Shown: positions 16,266 through 24,884 of the stretch, piece by piece
Layout of the letters: every line of letters starts with the position of its first letter
Position numbering within the stretch: position 1 is the first letter of the stretch
Assembly (NCBI GenBank): GCA_051004675.1
Contig: JBPCKC010000009.1
Span: forward strand, 1-36,489
Direction: 5' to 3'
DNA from: JBDTSW01 sp051004675
GTDB taxonomy: Bacteria > Actinomycetota > Thermoleophilia > Solirubrobacterales > 70-9
Length of the DNA: 36,489 bases
The notes under the pieces: generated by a model
The model's input: only the letters and a program-made list of their open reading frames with translations
What the model was told of the DNA's origin: nothing
Databases searched by the model: none
Position numbers and translations under genes: made by a program

Positions 16266-17299
16266 GCTCCGCCCCGATCCTCGCCGTCGACGATCTCCAG
16301 GTGCGCTTCCGCACCGAGCAGGGGACGGTGAACGCCGTGAACGGGGTCTCGTTCGAGGTCGGCCGGGGCGAGGTGGTGGCGATCGTCGGCGAGTCCGGCT
16401 CGGGCAAGTCGGTCACCGCGATGACGCTGATGGGCCTCACACGCAGCCCCAACGCCGAGATCTCGGGCAGCGGCCGGCTGGGCGAGACGGAACTGATCGG
16501 GGCGAGCGACGAGGAGCTGCAGGGGATCCGCGGCGACCGCATCGCGATGATCTTCCAGGATCCGATGAGCTCGATGAACCCCGTCTACCGGGTCGGAGAC
16601 CAGATCGTCGAGCAGATCCGGGCGCACAACGACATGCCCGAGGAGCAGGCGCAGGCACGGGCGGTCGACCTGCTGCGCCAGGTCGGGATCCCCGACCCCG
16701 AGGAGCGGGCTCGGGCGTTTCCCCACGAGTTCTCCGGCGGGATGCGCCAGCGCGCGATGATCGCGATGGGCATCTCTCTCGACCCCGAGCTGCTGATCGC
16801 GGACGAGCCGACCACGGCCCTGGACGTCACGATTCAGGCGCAGATCCTGCGGCTGCTGAAGCGCCTGAACTCCGAGCTCGGTGTCGCCACGGTCCTCATC
16901 ACCCACGATCTCGGGGTCGTCGCCGAGATCGCCGACCGGGTCCTCGTGATGTATGGGGGACGGGTCGTCGAGTCCGGGACCCTGGATCAGATCTTCTACG
17001 ACCCGCAGCATCCCTATACCTGGGGCCTCCTGGGATCGATCGCCCGCCTCGACCGGCCTCGTACCGCTCGGCTGGCGCAGATCAAGGGCCAGCCTCCCTC
17101 CCTCATCTCGCCACCCGAGGGCTGCCACTTCCGGCCCCGCTGCCCGCACGAGTTCTCCAAGTGCTCCCAGATCCCGCCGCTCGACGCCCGCACGGGCGAC
17201 GGGGCGCACCGCGACCGCTGCTGGCTCGATCCCGAGCAGAAGAAGGTCCTGCGGGTGATGGAGACGGGCGAGATCGGCCTCCAGGAGCCCGCCGCGTGA
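16262..17299 (+). CDS. ABC transporter ATP-binding protein, OppD/DppD type
   Basis: 345 residues from GTG 16262, overlapping the stop of oppB (GTGA). Walker A GESGSGKS at 43-50, Q-loop IFQDPMSSMNP, signature FSGGMRQRAMIA, Walker B LLIADEPTTALD and switch His in LITHDLG are all intact. The C-terminal oligopeptide-transporter extension has a Cys cluster (CHFRPRCPHEFSKC...RC), which in related proteins such as DppD can bind an iron-sulfur cluster. It should form the ATPase heterodimer with the next gene product. Confidence 0.94.
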   Translation: MSSAPILAVDDLQVRFRTEQGTVNAVNGVSFEVGRGEVVAIVGESGSGKSVTAMTLMGLTRSPNAEISGSGRLGETELIGASDEELQGIRGDRIAMIFQDPMSSMNPVYRVGDQIVEQIRAHNDMPEEQAQARAVDLLRQVGIPDPEERARAFPHEFSGGMRQRAMIAMGISLDPELLIADEPTTALDVTIQAQILRLLKRLNSELGVATVLITHDLGVVAEIADRVLVMYGGRVVESGTLDQIFYDPQHPYTWGLLGSIARLDRPRTARLAQIKGQPPSLISPPEGCHFRPRCPHEFSKCSQIPPLDARTGDGAHRDRCWLDPEQKKVLRVMETGEIGLQEPAA

Positions 17300-18318
17300 T
17301 GAACGAGAACGGCGCGAGCAACGGGAAGCTCCTTGAGGTCACGGACCTCGTCAAGCACTTCCCGATCAAGTCCGGCGTCCTCATCGACCGCCATGTCGGC
17401 AGCGTCAAGGCCGTCGACGGCGTCTCGTTCACGCTCGCCAAGGGCGAGACCCTGGGACTCGTGGGCGAATCGGGATGCGGCAAGTCGACGCTCAGCCGGA
17501 CGGTCCTCCAGCTCCTCGAGCCCACCTCCGGGTCGGTCCGCTTCGAGGGCACCGAGATCGCCGGCATGAGCCGGCGCGAGCTCCGCCCCCTTCGCCGGCA
17601 GATGCAGATGATCTTCCAGGATCCCTACGCGTCGCTCAACCCCCGCAAGCGCGTCGGTCAGATCGTCGGCGAGCCGATGCGGTTTCACGGCGTCGCCTCG
17701 GGCTCGGAGCTGCGGCGCCAGGTCGAGGAGTTACTGGAGCGGGTCGGCCTCGCGTCCGAGCACTACAACCGCTTCCCGCACGAGTTCTCGGGCGGGCAGC
17801 GCCAGCGCATCGGCGTCGCGCGTGCGCTGGCTCTCCGGCCGAGGTTGATCATCGCCGACGAGCCGGTCTCGGCGCTTGACGTCTCGATCCAGGCGCAGAT
17901 CATCAACCTGCTCGAGGACCTCCAGGAGGAGTTCGACCTCACGTACCTCTTCGTGGCGCACGATCTTGGGGTGGTTCGCCACGTCTCCGACCGCATCGCC
18001 GTGATGTACCTCGGCAAGATCGTCGAGATCGGCCCCGCCGACGAGGTCTACGCGAACCCGATCCACCCGTACACGCTCTCCCTCCTCGCCGCGGTCCCCA
18101 TTCCCGACCCACGCGAGAACCGCGCCCGGAAGCGCATCGTGCTCGAGGGTGACGTGCCCAGCCCGGCCAACCCGCCGCCGGCTTGCCGCTTCCACACGCG
18201 CTGCCCCCGCGCGACCGAGATCTGCGCCGAGGTGGAGCCGGAGCTGATCGACCACGGCAACGACCACTGGGCCGCCTGCCACCACCCGCGGGACCGAACC
18301 GGCGCCGCGGCGCCGTGA
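17299..18318 (+). CDS. ABC transporter ATP-binding protein, OppF/DppF type
   Basis: 339 residues from ATG 17299; a GTG at 17296 is an equally possible start, with AGGAG eight bases upstream. Walker A GESGCGKS at 56-63, Q-loop IFQDPYASLNPRKRVG, signature FSGGQRQRIGVARAL, Walker B LIIADEPVSALD and switch His (FVAHDLG) are intact. The C-terminal extension again carries a Cys cluster (CRFHTRCPRATEIC). It is the last gene of the importer operon, overlapping oppD by one to four bases. Confidence 0.94.
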   Translation: MNENGASNGKLLEVTDLVKHFPIKSGVLIDRHVGSVKAVDGVSFTLAKGETLGLVGESGCGKSTLSRTVLQLLEPTSGSVRFEGTEIAGMSRRELRPLRRQMQMIFQDPYASLNPRKRVGQIVGEPMRFHGVASGSELRRQVEELLERVGLASEHYNRFPHEFSGGQRQRIGVARALALRPRLIIADEPVSALDVSIQAQIINLLEDLQEEFDLTYLFVAHDLGVVRHVSDRIAVMYLGKIVEIGPADEVYANPIHPYTLSLLAAVPIPDPRENRARKRIVLEGDVPSPANPPPACRFHTRCPRATEICAEVEPELIDHGNDHWAACHHPRDRTGAAAP

Positions 18319-18358
18319 GCGGCGACCCCCCCGGGATCGCCCCCAGATCTGCACCCCC

Positions 18359-18376
18359 TTTTGGGGTAGCCCAAAA
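18359..18376 (+). terminator. Candidate terminator hairpin after the importer operon
   Basis: TTTTGGG (18359-18365) and CCCAAAA (18370-18376) form a 7-bp stem with loop GTAG, extended by C/G pairs if one bulge is allowed. It lies 41 bases after the last stop. No U-run follows, so it could be a weak terminator or instead an operator for the csbD promoter region downstream. Confidence 0.4.
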
Positions 18377-18398
18377 CGGGTGGTCCGAGCAGGCGACC

Positions 18399-18423
18399 GG
18401 TTAGGCCGCAACCCGCCGGGTAG
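18399..18423 (+). promoter_or_regulatory. Possible general-stress (SigB/SigF-type) promoter of csbD
   Basis: GGTTA (18399-18403) and GGGTAG (18418-18423) are spaced like the GNNT(T)-N14-16-GGGTAN promoters of SigB/SigF-type stress sigma factors. CsbD was first found as a SigB-dependent stress gene in Bacillus subtilis, which makes the match reasonable. The -35 half is weak. Confidence 0.35.
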
Positions 18424-18458
18424 ACGCTTCCTCAGCACCAACCAAGGAGGAAATGACG

Positions 18459-18647
18459 ATGAGCATCACTGACAAGATCACGGGCAAGGCCAAGCAGGCC
18501 GTTGGCGACATCACCGGCGACGACGAGACCCGCCGCGAAGGGCTCCGGGAGGAGCGCAAGGGCGAGAAGAAGGACGAGCTCGACCACGCCGAATCGAAGG
18601 CCGACCAGAAGGCCGACGAGGTCGCGGACCTCGAGCGCAAGACCTGA
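18459..18647 (+). CDS. CsbD family stress protein
   Basis: 62 residues starting MSITDKITGKAKQAVGDITGD, the CsbD signature. AAGGAGG (18444-18450) is eight bases before this ATG; an ATG six bases earlier would be only two bases from it. The rest is a highly charged, probably disordered helix (REGLREERKGEKKDELDHAE). CsbD proteins accumulate under general stress; biochemical role unknown. A strong terminator follows 23 bases after the stop, making this a single-gene transcript. Confidence 0.92.
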   Translation: MSITDKITGKAKQAVGDITGDDETRREGLREERKGEKKDELDHAESKADQKADEVADLERKT

Positions 18648-18670
18648 GCCGACTCACATACGTTCACACG

Positions 18671-18696
18671 AAAGGGACCCCACCGGGGTCCCTTTT
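18671..18696 (+). terminator. Rho-independent terminator of csbD
   Basis: AAAGGGACCCC (18671-18681), loop ACC, GGGGTCCCTTT (18685-18695): a perfect 11-bp stem followed by TCGTT. It is the clearest intrinsic terminator in the window. Confidence 0.88.
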
Positions 18697-18847
18697 CGTT
18701 GCCCGGGGCGCCCGCGGGCGCGCCGCCTAGTACTCGGCAGGACACTACGCCGACCGCGGACCGCGGAGGCACCTGTTGCCGCCCGCCACGCGAGCGACTA
18801 CGATCCCTCGCGCCTCGCCGACGACGAGAGAACTGGGGAGAGACAGA

Positions 18848-19564
18848 GTGTCAGTCCGAGCCCGCGCCTATGTCCGGCAGCACCATTGGGGGATGCTCGC
18901 GACCTTTCTCGTCCTGACGGGAGGTACGGCCTACGCACTCGAGGGGCAGAACACCGTCAACTCGGGCGACATCATCGACGATCAGGTCAGGAGCATCGAC
19001 GTCCGCGACGACACCCTCGTCGGCGGTGGGCTCGCGAGACAGGATCTCGCTCCCGACTCGGTGGCGGCAAGCGAGGTCGTCAACGGCTCGCTGACCGGGA
19101 CCGACGTCCTCAATGACTCCCTGACCGGCGCCGACGTCAGCGGTCTCACGGGCTCGGACATCAACGAGTCGACCTTGGCGACGCTCGATGGACACGATTC
19201 CTACGACGCCAACTGCGATCCGGGTAACGAGACGTTCATCGTCTGCGACGAGATCGCCTTCACCCTCGGACGGCCGATGGAGGTAAGCGTCAGCTGGGCC
19301 TACGCGATGGGCACCGACGGCGACGTCAACGCCAACGGGGAGTGCCGCACGACGCTTGACGGCAACGCCAAGTCGGACACGATCTGGCTCTCGAGCGAGG
19401 ACGATTCCGACTTCTCGCACGGGGGTGTCCCGGTGGTAGACGTGATGAACCTGACCGCCGGCAACCACACGGTCGGCTTCGAATGCCGCGAGCACCAACC
19501 CGACGGCAAGGACCTCGTGATCAGGGACCTCACGATCTCCGCGGTCGAGCTCGGCTTCGACTGA
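18848..19564 (+). CDS. Secreted protein with SGDI/RSIDVRD-type short repeats
   Basis: 238 residues from GTG 18848, with GGGGAG upstream. A membrane/signal segment (WGMLATFLVLTGGTAYAL) follows a short basic N-terminus. Then come degenerate repeats of about 10-12 residues: NTVNSGDIIDDQVRSIDVRD, DLAPDSVAASEVVNGSLTG, TDVLNDSLTGADVSGL. This resembles pentapeptide-like or right-handed-helix spacers seen in many Thermoleophilia surface proteins. The C-terminal half (about 125-238) is a beta-rich domain with four Cys (NCDPGNETFIVCDE, GECRTT, GFECRE). Function unknown. Confidence 0.75.
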   Translation: MSVRARAYVRQHHWGMLATFLVLTGGTAYALEGQNTVNSGDIIDDQVRSIDVRDDTLVGGGLARQDLAPDSVAASEVVNGSLTGTDVLNDSLTGADVSGLTGSDINESTLATLDGHDSYDANCDPGNETFIVCDEIAFTLGRPMEVSVSWAYAMGTDGDVNANGECRTTLDGNAKSDTIWLSSEDDSDFSHGGVPVVDVMNLTAGNHTVGFECREHQPDGKDLVIRDLTISAVELGFD

Positions 19565-19710
19565 GCGGCACCCGGCCGCCACGCACGAAAGACGCTCATG
19601 ACCGTGCTCGGCGGCGTGTGACCCATGTCGCAGACGCCCGAGATCGATGGCCCTTAGGCTGGGCCCATGGGAGGTGAGCCATCGGAGCGCAACGGATCGC
19701 CGGCGGTGCC

Positions 19711-20226
19711 GTGAGAAGGCTGGCTGGAGCGCTCTCGCTCGTGGTCGCCGGGCTGGTGGGGTTCGCCCCGCATGCCGGCGCGACAGGGCACGTTCCTCCC
19801 CGGGTTACCCTCGAGGTTGGCGACGAGGTCAATTCGAGCTCCGTATCCATGGGTGAGTGGTTTGGACGACCCGGCTCGATCCAGCCCTGTCCGATGCTCG
19901 CCATCGATCCCGCCCCTGGGAGGCCGCGTCCGCTGACGGTTCGGCCGGGGCGCCATCGGATGAAGGTCGTCTACGCGACGGCCCACCGCCCGGTCGAGGC
20001 GTTTGTCGAGACCTACGGCGCGAACGGAAACGGGAACCTCAAGAAGGAGGCCGTGCTCTCTCCTCGCCGCGACGCGACGGGGGAGATCGAGGCGTGGCAG
20101 CTTCGCTTCGGAGCGCGCGTGAACCGCGAGCTGAGCGTCTATCCCTCAGCCAGCTGGCGCGATGAGAACGGTTGCGGCTACGAGTACCTGCACAGCTACT
20201 TCCGCGTTCGCGGCCAGCGCAACTGA
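19711..20226 (+). CDS. Secreted hypothetical protein
   Basis: 171 residues from GTG 19711 with a signal peptide (MRRLAGALSLVVAGLVGFAPHAGA). The mature part is beta-rich and basic, with two Cys, and is not recognised. The GTG overlaps the stop of a 15-codon frame beginning ATG 19667 (four-base overlap GTGA). TAGGCT (19655-19660) is six bases before that ATG, so translation may begin on a leaderless small peptide and couple into this gene. An in-frame stop upstream rules out a longer start. Confidence 0.65.
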   Translation: MRRLAGALSLVVAGLVGFAPHAGATGHVPPRVTLEVGDEVNSSSVSMGEWFGRPGSIQPCPMLAIDPAPGRPRPLTVRPGRHRMKVVYATAHRPVEAFVETYGANGNGNLKKEAVLSPRRDATGEIEAWQLRFGARVNRELSVYPSASWRDENGCGYEYLHSYFRVRGQRN

Positions 20227-20247
20227 GCCTCGCGGCGCCAGCTTGAA

Positions 20248-20756
20248 GTCCACTTCCTTCTTCAGCGCGACCAGGCCGATGCCGCGCTGGTAGGCCCCTG
20301 TCAGCTCGTCGATGCGCGCAGGGCGATGCGCGCATGGCGGAGCTCGGCCTGCGCCCCCTCGAGGTCAAGTACGGCCTGGGCACGATCCTGCGCGGCACGC
20401 TCTCGATCCCTGGCCGAGGTCGCGCGGTCGCAGGCAGCCCGGCGCCGAATCTGGGCCGTGTTCTCACGGATCTGGCCGACATACACCAGCGCCGCGTCGT
20501 GAAGCTTTCGGTCGCCTGGGAGCACTCGCGCATCATCGTCGCGCTCCTGTTCAGCTGAAGCCCGGTCGAGCGCCTCGGCTGTGAGGTCGCACGCCTGGGC
20601 GGCTAGGTCCCGCAGGGTCGCGTCGTGGTCGCGCCGCGCCGCTTCGTCGGTCCGGGCCTCTGCCGCGACGGCCCGCGCCATGCTCGTGGCGTCGCGGACG
20701 AGGGCGCTGCCATCACGGTCCTCACGGAAGATTTCGTGGCCATCCGTGGTGGACAT
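20248..20756 (-). pseudogene. Broken diguanylate cyclase: coiled-coil region plus first turn of GGDEF domain
   Basis: The gene starts well (AAGGAGG six bases before ATG 20756) and encodes about 150 residues of charged coiled coil with RDxAAxxRDxxA repeats, as in actinobacterial GGDEF proteins. In its original frame it runs into a stop at 20301-20303. One frame over, from 20313 to about 20248, it continues as IDELTGAYQRGIGLVALKKEVD, the first helix of a GGDEF domain. A 14-bp tandem duplication (20310-20337) causes the frameshift. The remainder of the domain, including the GGDEF active site, is missing, so the gene is both frameshifted and truncated. Confidence 0.7.
20310..20337. repeat. 14-bp tandem duplication that frameshifts the diguanylate cyclase
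   Basis: CGATGCGCGCA occurs at 20310-20320 and again at 20324-20334, a period of 14. Removing one copy restores the frame and gives the expected ELRHARIDELTGAY sequence on the minus strand. This is a typical slippage-type duplication. Confidence 0.7.
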
Positions 20757-21088
20757 CTGGACCCTCCTTCTTCCGTTGGGCTTCTCGCGAAGGCGTCCCA
20801 TCGGCTTTCGGTTTGGCGTCCGTCGCTGAGTGTTGCCCGTGCGATCGCCGAGAGCTAGCTAGGCGAGACGTGCGGCCGGCGCGAGGTTCGCGCAGCGGCA
20901 AAGAGCCATTACGAGAGTCATTGTAGCCCCGTTATCGGCCTTCTTGGCCTACGGGCCGCCGCAGATGATGAACGCCCAGGTACCGAGTATCAGCCGCACA
21001 TGCCCAGCTTCGACGGCTGGGGTCTTTTCCTCTCAAGCGACGCAGTCTGCCAGGGGCCGATGCCGACGCAATCCCATCCGAGGGCGGG
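20757..21088. other. Intergenic region without a recognised gene
   Basis: About 330 bases between the start of the broken cyclase and the promoter of the delta-60 gene. Short frames on both strands lack ribosome sites and recognisable protein character. The right end holds the promoter listed next. I see no RNA gene here. Confidence 0.5.
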
Positions 21089-21117
21089 TTGACCCGGCGC
21101 CGCGGCTGGCCTAAGGT
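21089..21117 (+). promoter_or_regulatory. Sigma-70-type promoter of the delta-60 gene
   Basis: TTGACC (21089-21094), 17-base spacer, TAAGGT (21112-21117). It is the best housekeeping-type promoter in the window. The expected transcription start near 21124 leaves an 18-base leader containing GGGGAAG before ATG 21142. Confidence 0.65.
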
Positions 21118-21141
21118 GGTGCCTCCGGGGAAGTGGAACTG

Positions 21142-22959
21142 ATGCGAACACCTGAGGCTGGAGGGCTCGCGTCACGCCGCGCCAAGCTGGCCGGCGCGGC
21201 CATCTTCACCGCGCTCGTGACCCTCACGGCTTCCTCGGCACCGGCGTATGAGCTGAATCCCGATTTCGGCGGGGACGGAATCGTGACCACGGACGGTCAG
21301 GGCTCGAGTAACGACTCGGCAGAGGACATGGTCCGCCTTGCCAACGGGGATCTTCTGGTCGCCGGGTTCATGACCACGACGGCCGGAAGCCGTGACTTCG
21401 CGCTCGCCCGTTACAACGACGACGGCACGCTCGACGGCGGGTTCGGCGGGGGCGACGGGATCGTGACCACCGACGTGAGCGGCAACGCCGGATCGGACAT
21501 CGCATTCGCGCTCGCCGTCCAAGGCGACGGCGCCATCGTGCTGGCGGGAGTCAGCCGGCCTGCCGGCCCGACGAGCGACGACGAGACGGCGATCGTCCGG
21601 TACGAGGCCGACGGCAGCCTGGACGACAACGCCGACCTCGATGGAGGCTTTGGCGGCGACGGGATCGTGCTCGTCGACGTCACACCCGACAACGATGACG
21701 AGGCGAACGCCGTCGTGGTGGACGGCTCTGGCCGGGTCACCACCGCAGGGTCCGCCTACCCGGCCGACCCAACTCTTGAATCGAACTTCGCCCTGGTCAG
21801 GCTGGAGGCCGACGGCGATCTAGACCCGACCTTCGACGGCCCAACGGGTGTCGGCAACGGCGTCGTCACGATCGACATCACGGGTCCCGACGGATACGAC
21901 GCGGCGCTGGCCATCGACCTGCTCGACGACGGTGACGTGCTCGCCGCCGGCTTCGGGTTCCCTTCCGGCGACGGTCCGGCGGGCTACGCGCTCGTCCGGC
22001 TCAATGGCGGCGACGGCACCCTCGATGCGGAGTTCGACGGCGACGGCGGCAGCGGCAGCGGCAGCGGCAACGGGATCGTCGTCACCGACACCGACAGCGA
22101 CATCCGGGACCTGGCGGTCAGCGCGGGGAAGGTCCTTGCGGTGGGTGGCGCATCGGGACCGGGCTGGGGCCTCGCTCGCTACAACCAGGCCGATGGCAAG
22201 CTCGACTCCAGCTTCGACGGCGACGGGCTGGTGACGACCGCGTTCGGTCCGGGCGTCGTCAACGCTGGGGCTGCCGATGTGGTGATCGACGGCTCGCGCT
22301 ACGTGGTCACCGGCACCCTCAGCGCAAGCGACGGAGACCAGGCGATCGGAGTCGCCCGCTATTTCGGGGGCGGCCAACTGGATACCGCCTTCGGCGGCGA
22401 CGGCCGGGTCGTGGTCAACCGCGAGTCGCCGGAGGGAGGCGAGGAGGCCTCGGCCCTGGCGGTGGTCGACGACGGCAACGCGCTGACCGACAACGACGTC
22501 GTGGTCGCGGGCCGCACACAGCCGGGCGCCGTCTTCACTACGGGCGACTGGCTCCTCCTGCGACTCCGCCCGGACGTGACCGCTCCGCTCAGCACCATCA
22601 CGAAGCCCGACCACCGGCAGACCTACCGTGCCGCGCAGATCGGCACGCTGAAGGGACTGGCAACCGATGCCGGCGCGGGCCTTGGCTCGGTCGAGATCGC
22701 GTTGCGCCGCCGCAAGGTCAGCGGCGCATGCGCCTGGTGGGACGGCGGGTCGTTCTCCACCGGGGATTGCGCGACCAGGTCATTCGTCGACGCCCTTGGA
22801 ACCGAGACCTGGAGCTACGAGCTGGGCGCCGCGCTGAAGCCGAGCCAGGGCACGAATATCAAGGACTACACCGTCTACTCCCGCGCCACAGACCTCGCCG
22901 AGAACACCGAGTCGGTCTTCGAGAGCGGGCGCAACGCGAACCGCTTCGAAGTTCGCTGA
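21142..22959 (+). CDS. Secreted delta-60 repeat protein
   Basis: 605 residues from ATG 21142 (GGGGAAG eight bases upstream); a GTG at 21133 would overlap that site. Signal peptide ends near SSAPAYE. Seven delta-60 repeats follow, each with a FxGDG(I/L)VTTD strand and a LARYxxDGxLD strand, as predicted for beta-propeller-like proteins. An in-frame (GS)4-like stretch sits inside the fifth repeat (about 22047-22070). After residue 475 comes a separate domain (APLSTITKPDH ... NRFEVR) like the Ig-like C-terminal modules of actinobacterial surface proteins. No sortase motif or membrane anchor, so probably released. Ligand unknown. Confidence 0.85.
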   Translation: MRTPEAGGLASRRAKLAGAAIFTALVTLTASSAPAYELNPDFGGDGIVTTDGQGSSNDSAEDMVRLANGDLLVAGFMTTTAGSRDFALARYNDDGTLDGGFGGGDGIVTTDVSGNAGSDIAFALAVQGDGAIVLAGVSRPAGPTSDDETAIVRYEADGSLDDNADLDGGFGGDGIVLVDVTPDNDDEANAVVVDGSGRVTTAGSAYPADPTLESNFALVRLEADGDLDPTFDGPTGVGNGVVTIDITGPDGYDAALAIDLLDDGDVLAAGFGFPSGDGPAGYALVRLNGGDGTLDAEFDGDGGSGSGSGNGIVVTDTDSDIRDLAVSAGKVLAVGGASGPGWGLARYNQADGKLDSSFDGDGLVTTAFGPGVVNAGAADVVIDGSRYVVTGTLSASDGDQAIGVARYFGGGQLDTAFGGDGRVVVNRESPEGGEEASALAVVDDGNALTDNDVVVAGRTQPGAVFTTGDWLLLRLRPDVTAPLSTITKPDHRQTYRAAQIGTLKGLATDAGAGLGSVEIALRRRKVSGACAWWDGGSFSTGDCATRSFVDALGTETWSYELGAALKPSQGTNIKDYTVYSRATDLAENTESVFESGRNANRFEVR

Positions 22960-23178
22960 GCGCGCGATCGGGGTCAGCTCCACGCGCTGCCCGTAGCGCC
23001 AAGCGCCTGGGGTGGCGATCTCGCGTGGCGACTGATCGATGCCGTCCCAGGGGGTAGCATTTGCCACGCCTGTCGTTCGCCGTGCGCCGGCATCAACGCC
23101 GGCGCGAACCTCAGCTCGACAAATGCGAACCATGCCTGACGACCTCGCTGCTCCGACCCGCCCTGCGGTGGAGGAGCT

Positions 23179-24153
23179 ATGAACGCCGAGCCGGGAGCTG
23201 TGCCGGGGGGCTGTCGCGGGACCCAGGGCAACGGGTTTCGCCACGAGGCCTGGCTCTACGAGGGCGCCGGCGAGTTCGCCGACGGCGCAGCCGCGTTCGT
23301 GCGCGACGGGCGCGAGCGCGACGAGGCGGTGATGGTGGCGACGACGCCGTGGAACCTGCGGGCTCTCCGCGCCGAGCTCGGCGCCGACGCCGGCGACGTC
23401 GCCCTCGTCGACATGACGCGACTGGGCCGAAACCCAGGCGCGATCCTCTCCGCTTGGGGGGAATTCGCCGTTCGCGAGGCGGGTCTGGCGAGGGCTGCCC
23501 GCGGGATCGGCGAGCCCGTCTGGCACGGCCGCTCCGAGGTCGAGCTCGAGGAATGCGCCCGCCACGAGGCCCTAATCAACTCGGCCTTCTCGCGTGACGT
23601 CGACTTTCGGCTTCTCTGCCCCTACGACATGGAAGCGCTCGACGAGGTGATTCTCGAGGCCGTCGACGCAGCCCACCCCGACGTCTACGGCACGCCGCAA
23701 GACCGTCCGCGAGGGAACTTCGACCCGGCGCTGGCCGATCGTGCCCTCGAGGGCGAGCTGCCACCACCGCCCGCGGGCGCCGAGGTGCTGAGGTTCGACG
23801 GGCAGCGCCTTTCGGAGCTGCGCGGGTTCGCCCGCGGGGCCGCCGGCCGGCTCGGGCTGCCCAAGGCCCGCGCACACGACGTCGCCCTGGCCGTCAATGA
23901 GCTCGCCGCAAACGAGATCGTCCACGGCGCCGGTCACGGGACCCTGACCGTCTGGGCGGAAGGTGATTGCGTGATCTGCCAGGTCGAGGGCGAGGGCCGC
24001 CTCGGCGACCCGCTTGTCGGACGGGCGACGCCGGATCCCAAGAGCCGCGGCGGTCGCGGCGTCTGGCTGGTTCACCAGGTCTGCGACCTGGTTCAGCTGC
24101 GCTCGGCCCCCACGGGGACCGTGGCCCGGATCGCAGTCGGCCTCCGGGGCTGA
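23179..24153 (+). CDS. MEDS-domain HATPase_c anti-sigma regulatory protein
   Basis: 324 residues; GGAGG four bases before the ATG. Residues about 20-180 form a MEDS (DcmR-like sensory) domain: HEAWLYEGAGEFADGAAAFVRDGRERDEAVMV and later LLCPYDMEAL. Residues about 205-320 form an RsbW-type HATPase domain with N-box ALAVNELAANEIVHGAG and a GRGVWLVHQVCDLVQLRS lid region. Such proteins phosphorylate or sequester anti-anti-sigma factors in partner-switching networks that control stress sigma factors. No partner STAS gene lies nearby. A small hairpin at 24149-24167 followed by TCGTTTTCC may end the transcript. Confidence 0.87.
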   Translation: MNAEPGAVPGGCRGTQGNGFRHEAWLYEGAGEFADGAAAFVRDGRERDEAVMVATTPWNLRALRAELGADAGDVALVDMTRLGRNPGAILSAWGEFAVREAGLARAARGIGEPVWHGRSEVELEECARHEALINSAFSRDVDFRLLCPYDMEALDEVILEAVDAAHPDVYGTPQDRPRGNFDPALADRALEGELPPPPAGAEVLRFDGQRLSELRGFARGAAGRLGLPKARAHDVALAVNELAANEIVHGAGHGTLTVWAEGDCVICQVEGEGRLGDPLVGRATPDPKSRGGRGVWLVHQVCDLVQLRSAPTGTVARIAVGLRG

Positions 24154-24239
24154 GGCGCGCCTTCAGCGGGTCGTTTTCCCCGTTGATTCGGGCGAAGCAG
24201 TGGTCTCTCCGGAGGGTTTCGCAAGGTAGGCTGGCCGGC

Positions 24240-24704
24240 ATGGGACCCGGCCGGGATTTTCAGATGCCGGTCTGCGAGTTGCTGGGGATTGAGACGCCGA
24301 TCGTCCAGGCGGGAATGTCACCGGGCTACACGTCACCCGAGCTCGTTGCGGCGGTGAGCGAAGCCGGTGGGCTCGGACTCCTCGGCGCGCTTTTCCGCGG
24401 AGCCGAAGACGTCCGCTCGGAGATCATCCGCACGCGCGAACTCACGTCAAGGCCTTTCGGCGTCAACCACGTGATCAGCCAGCTCGATCGCGAGGCCTTT
24501 GAGGTGACCCTGGAAGAAGAACCTGCGGTGCTCTCCCTGGCGTGGGGCGACGAGCCCGAGCTCATCGATCTGGCAGTACGGCTGAGCATCGGGGCGGCGC
24601 TGCTACGGGATGGCGAGTCCGCCCACGACGTGCTCCGGCGTGCGGACGAGGTCATGTACGAGACCAAACCCGCCGGTGCGTCAGAGCTGGTTTCGTCGCG
24701 GTAA
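24240..24704 (+). pseudogene. Chimera: nitronate monooxygenase N-terminus fused to GGDEF C-terminus
   Basis: The 154-codon frame is intact but composite. Residues about 8-110 match the start of nitronate monooxygenases (CELLGIETPIVQAGMS, AAVSEAGGLGLLGALF, RELTSRPFGVNHV). At about residue 112 (near 24573) the text changes to the last helix region of a GGDEF domain: LSIGAALLRDGESAHDVLRR and ADEVMYETKPAG. Neither half is complete: the FMN-binding barrel and catalytic His are lost, and so is the GGDEF site. TAGGCT (24227-24232) lies seven bases before the ATG, so it may still be transcribed. Best read as the product of a deletion or recombination. Confidence 0.7.
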
Positions 24705-24823
24705 CGGCCGCAGCTTCTCGATTAGCTCCGGGCATGCACGTCGCTGGCAGGGCAGGACGATGCAGAGGCGATGGCGCCGGCAGTTCTGATGACGGAGCCC
24801 GCCGAAAAGACCCGCTTTCCATT

Positions 24824-24884
24824 AGCGGAGGGGGATGGATTCGAACCCTCGATGGACGAGAAAACGCCCATAACGGTTTTCGAG
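24824..24884 (-). repeat. Displaced 3' fragment of tRNA-Ser(CGA), putative att site
   Basis: 61 bases identical to 26562-26622 except at 24836 (T for G, in the T-stem). The copy runs from the bases just after the tRNA 3' end through T-arm and variable arm into the anticodon loop, then stops abruptly. The acceptor 5' strand, D-arm and half of the anticodon arm are absent, so it is not a functional tRNA. Its orientation is the same as the intact gene. Confidence 0.85.

Noticed and set aside
22047..22070. GGCAGC-type short tandem repeat
   Set aside because: It is in frame and simply encodes a Gly-Ser linker in the delta-60 protein; no sign of phase variation.
20248..24704. A simple inversion of 20.24-24.57 kb that would rejoin the two GGDEF fragments
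   Set aside because: Inverting the segment does place the N-terminal part before the C-terminal part on one strand, but about 100 residues of the domain would still be missing and the left junction would not rebuild the nitronate monooxygenase. More than one event is needed.
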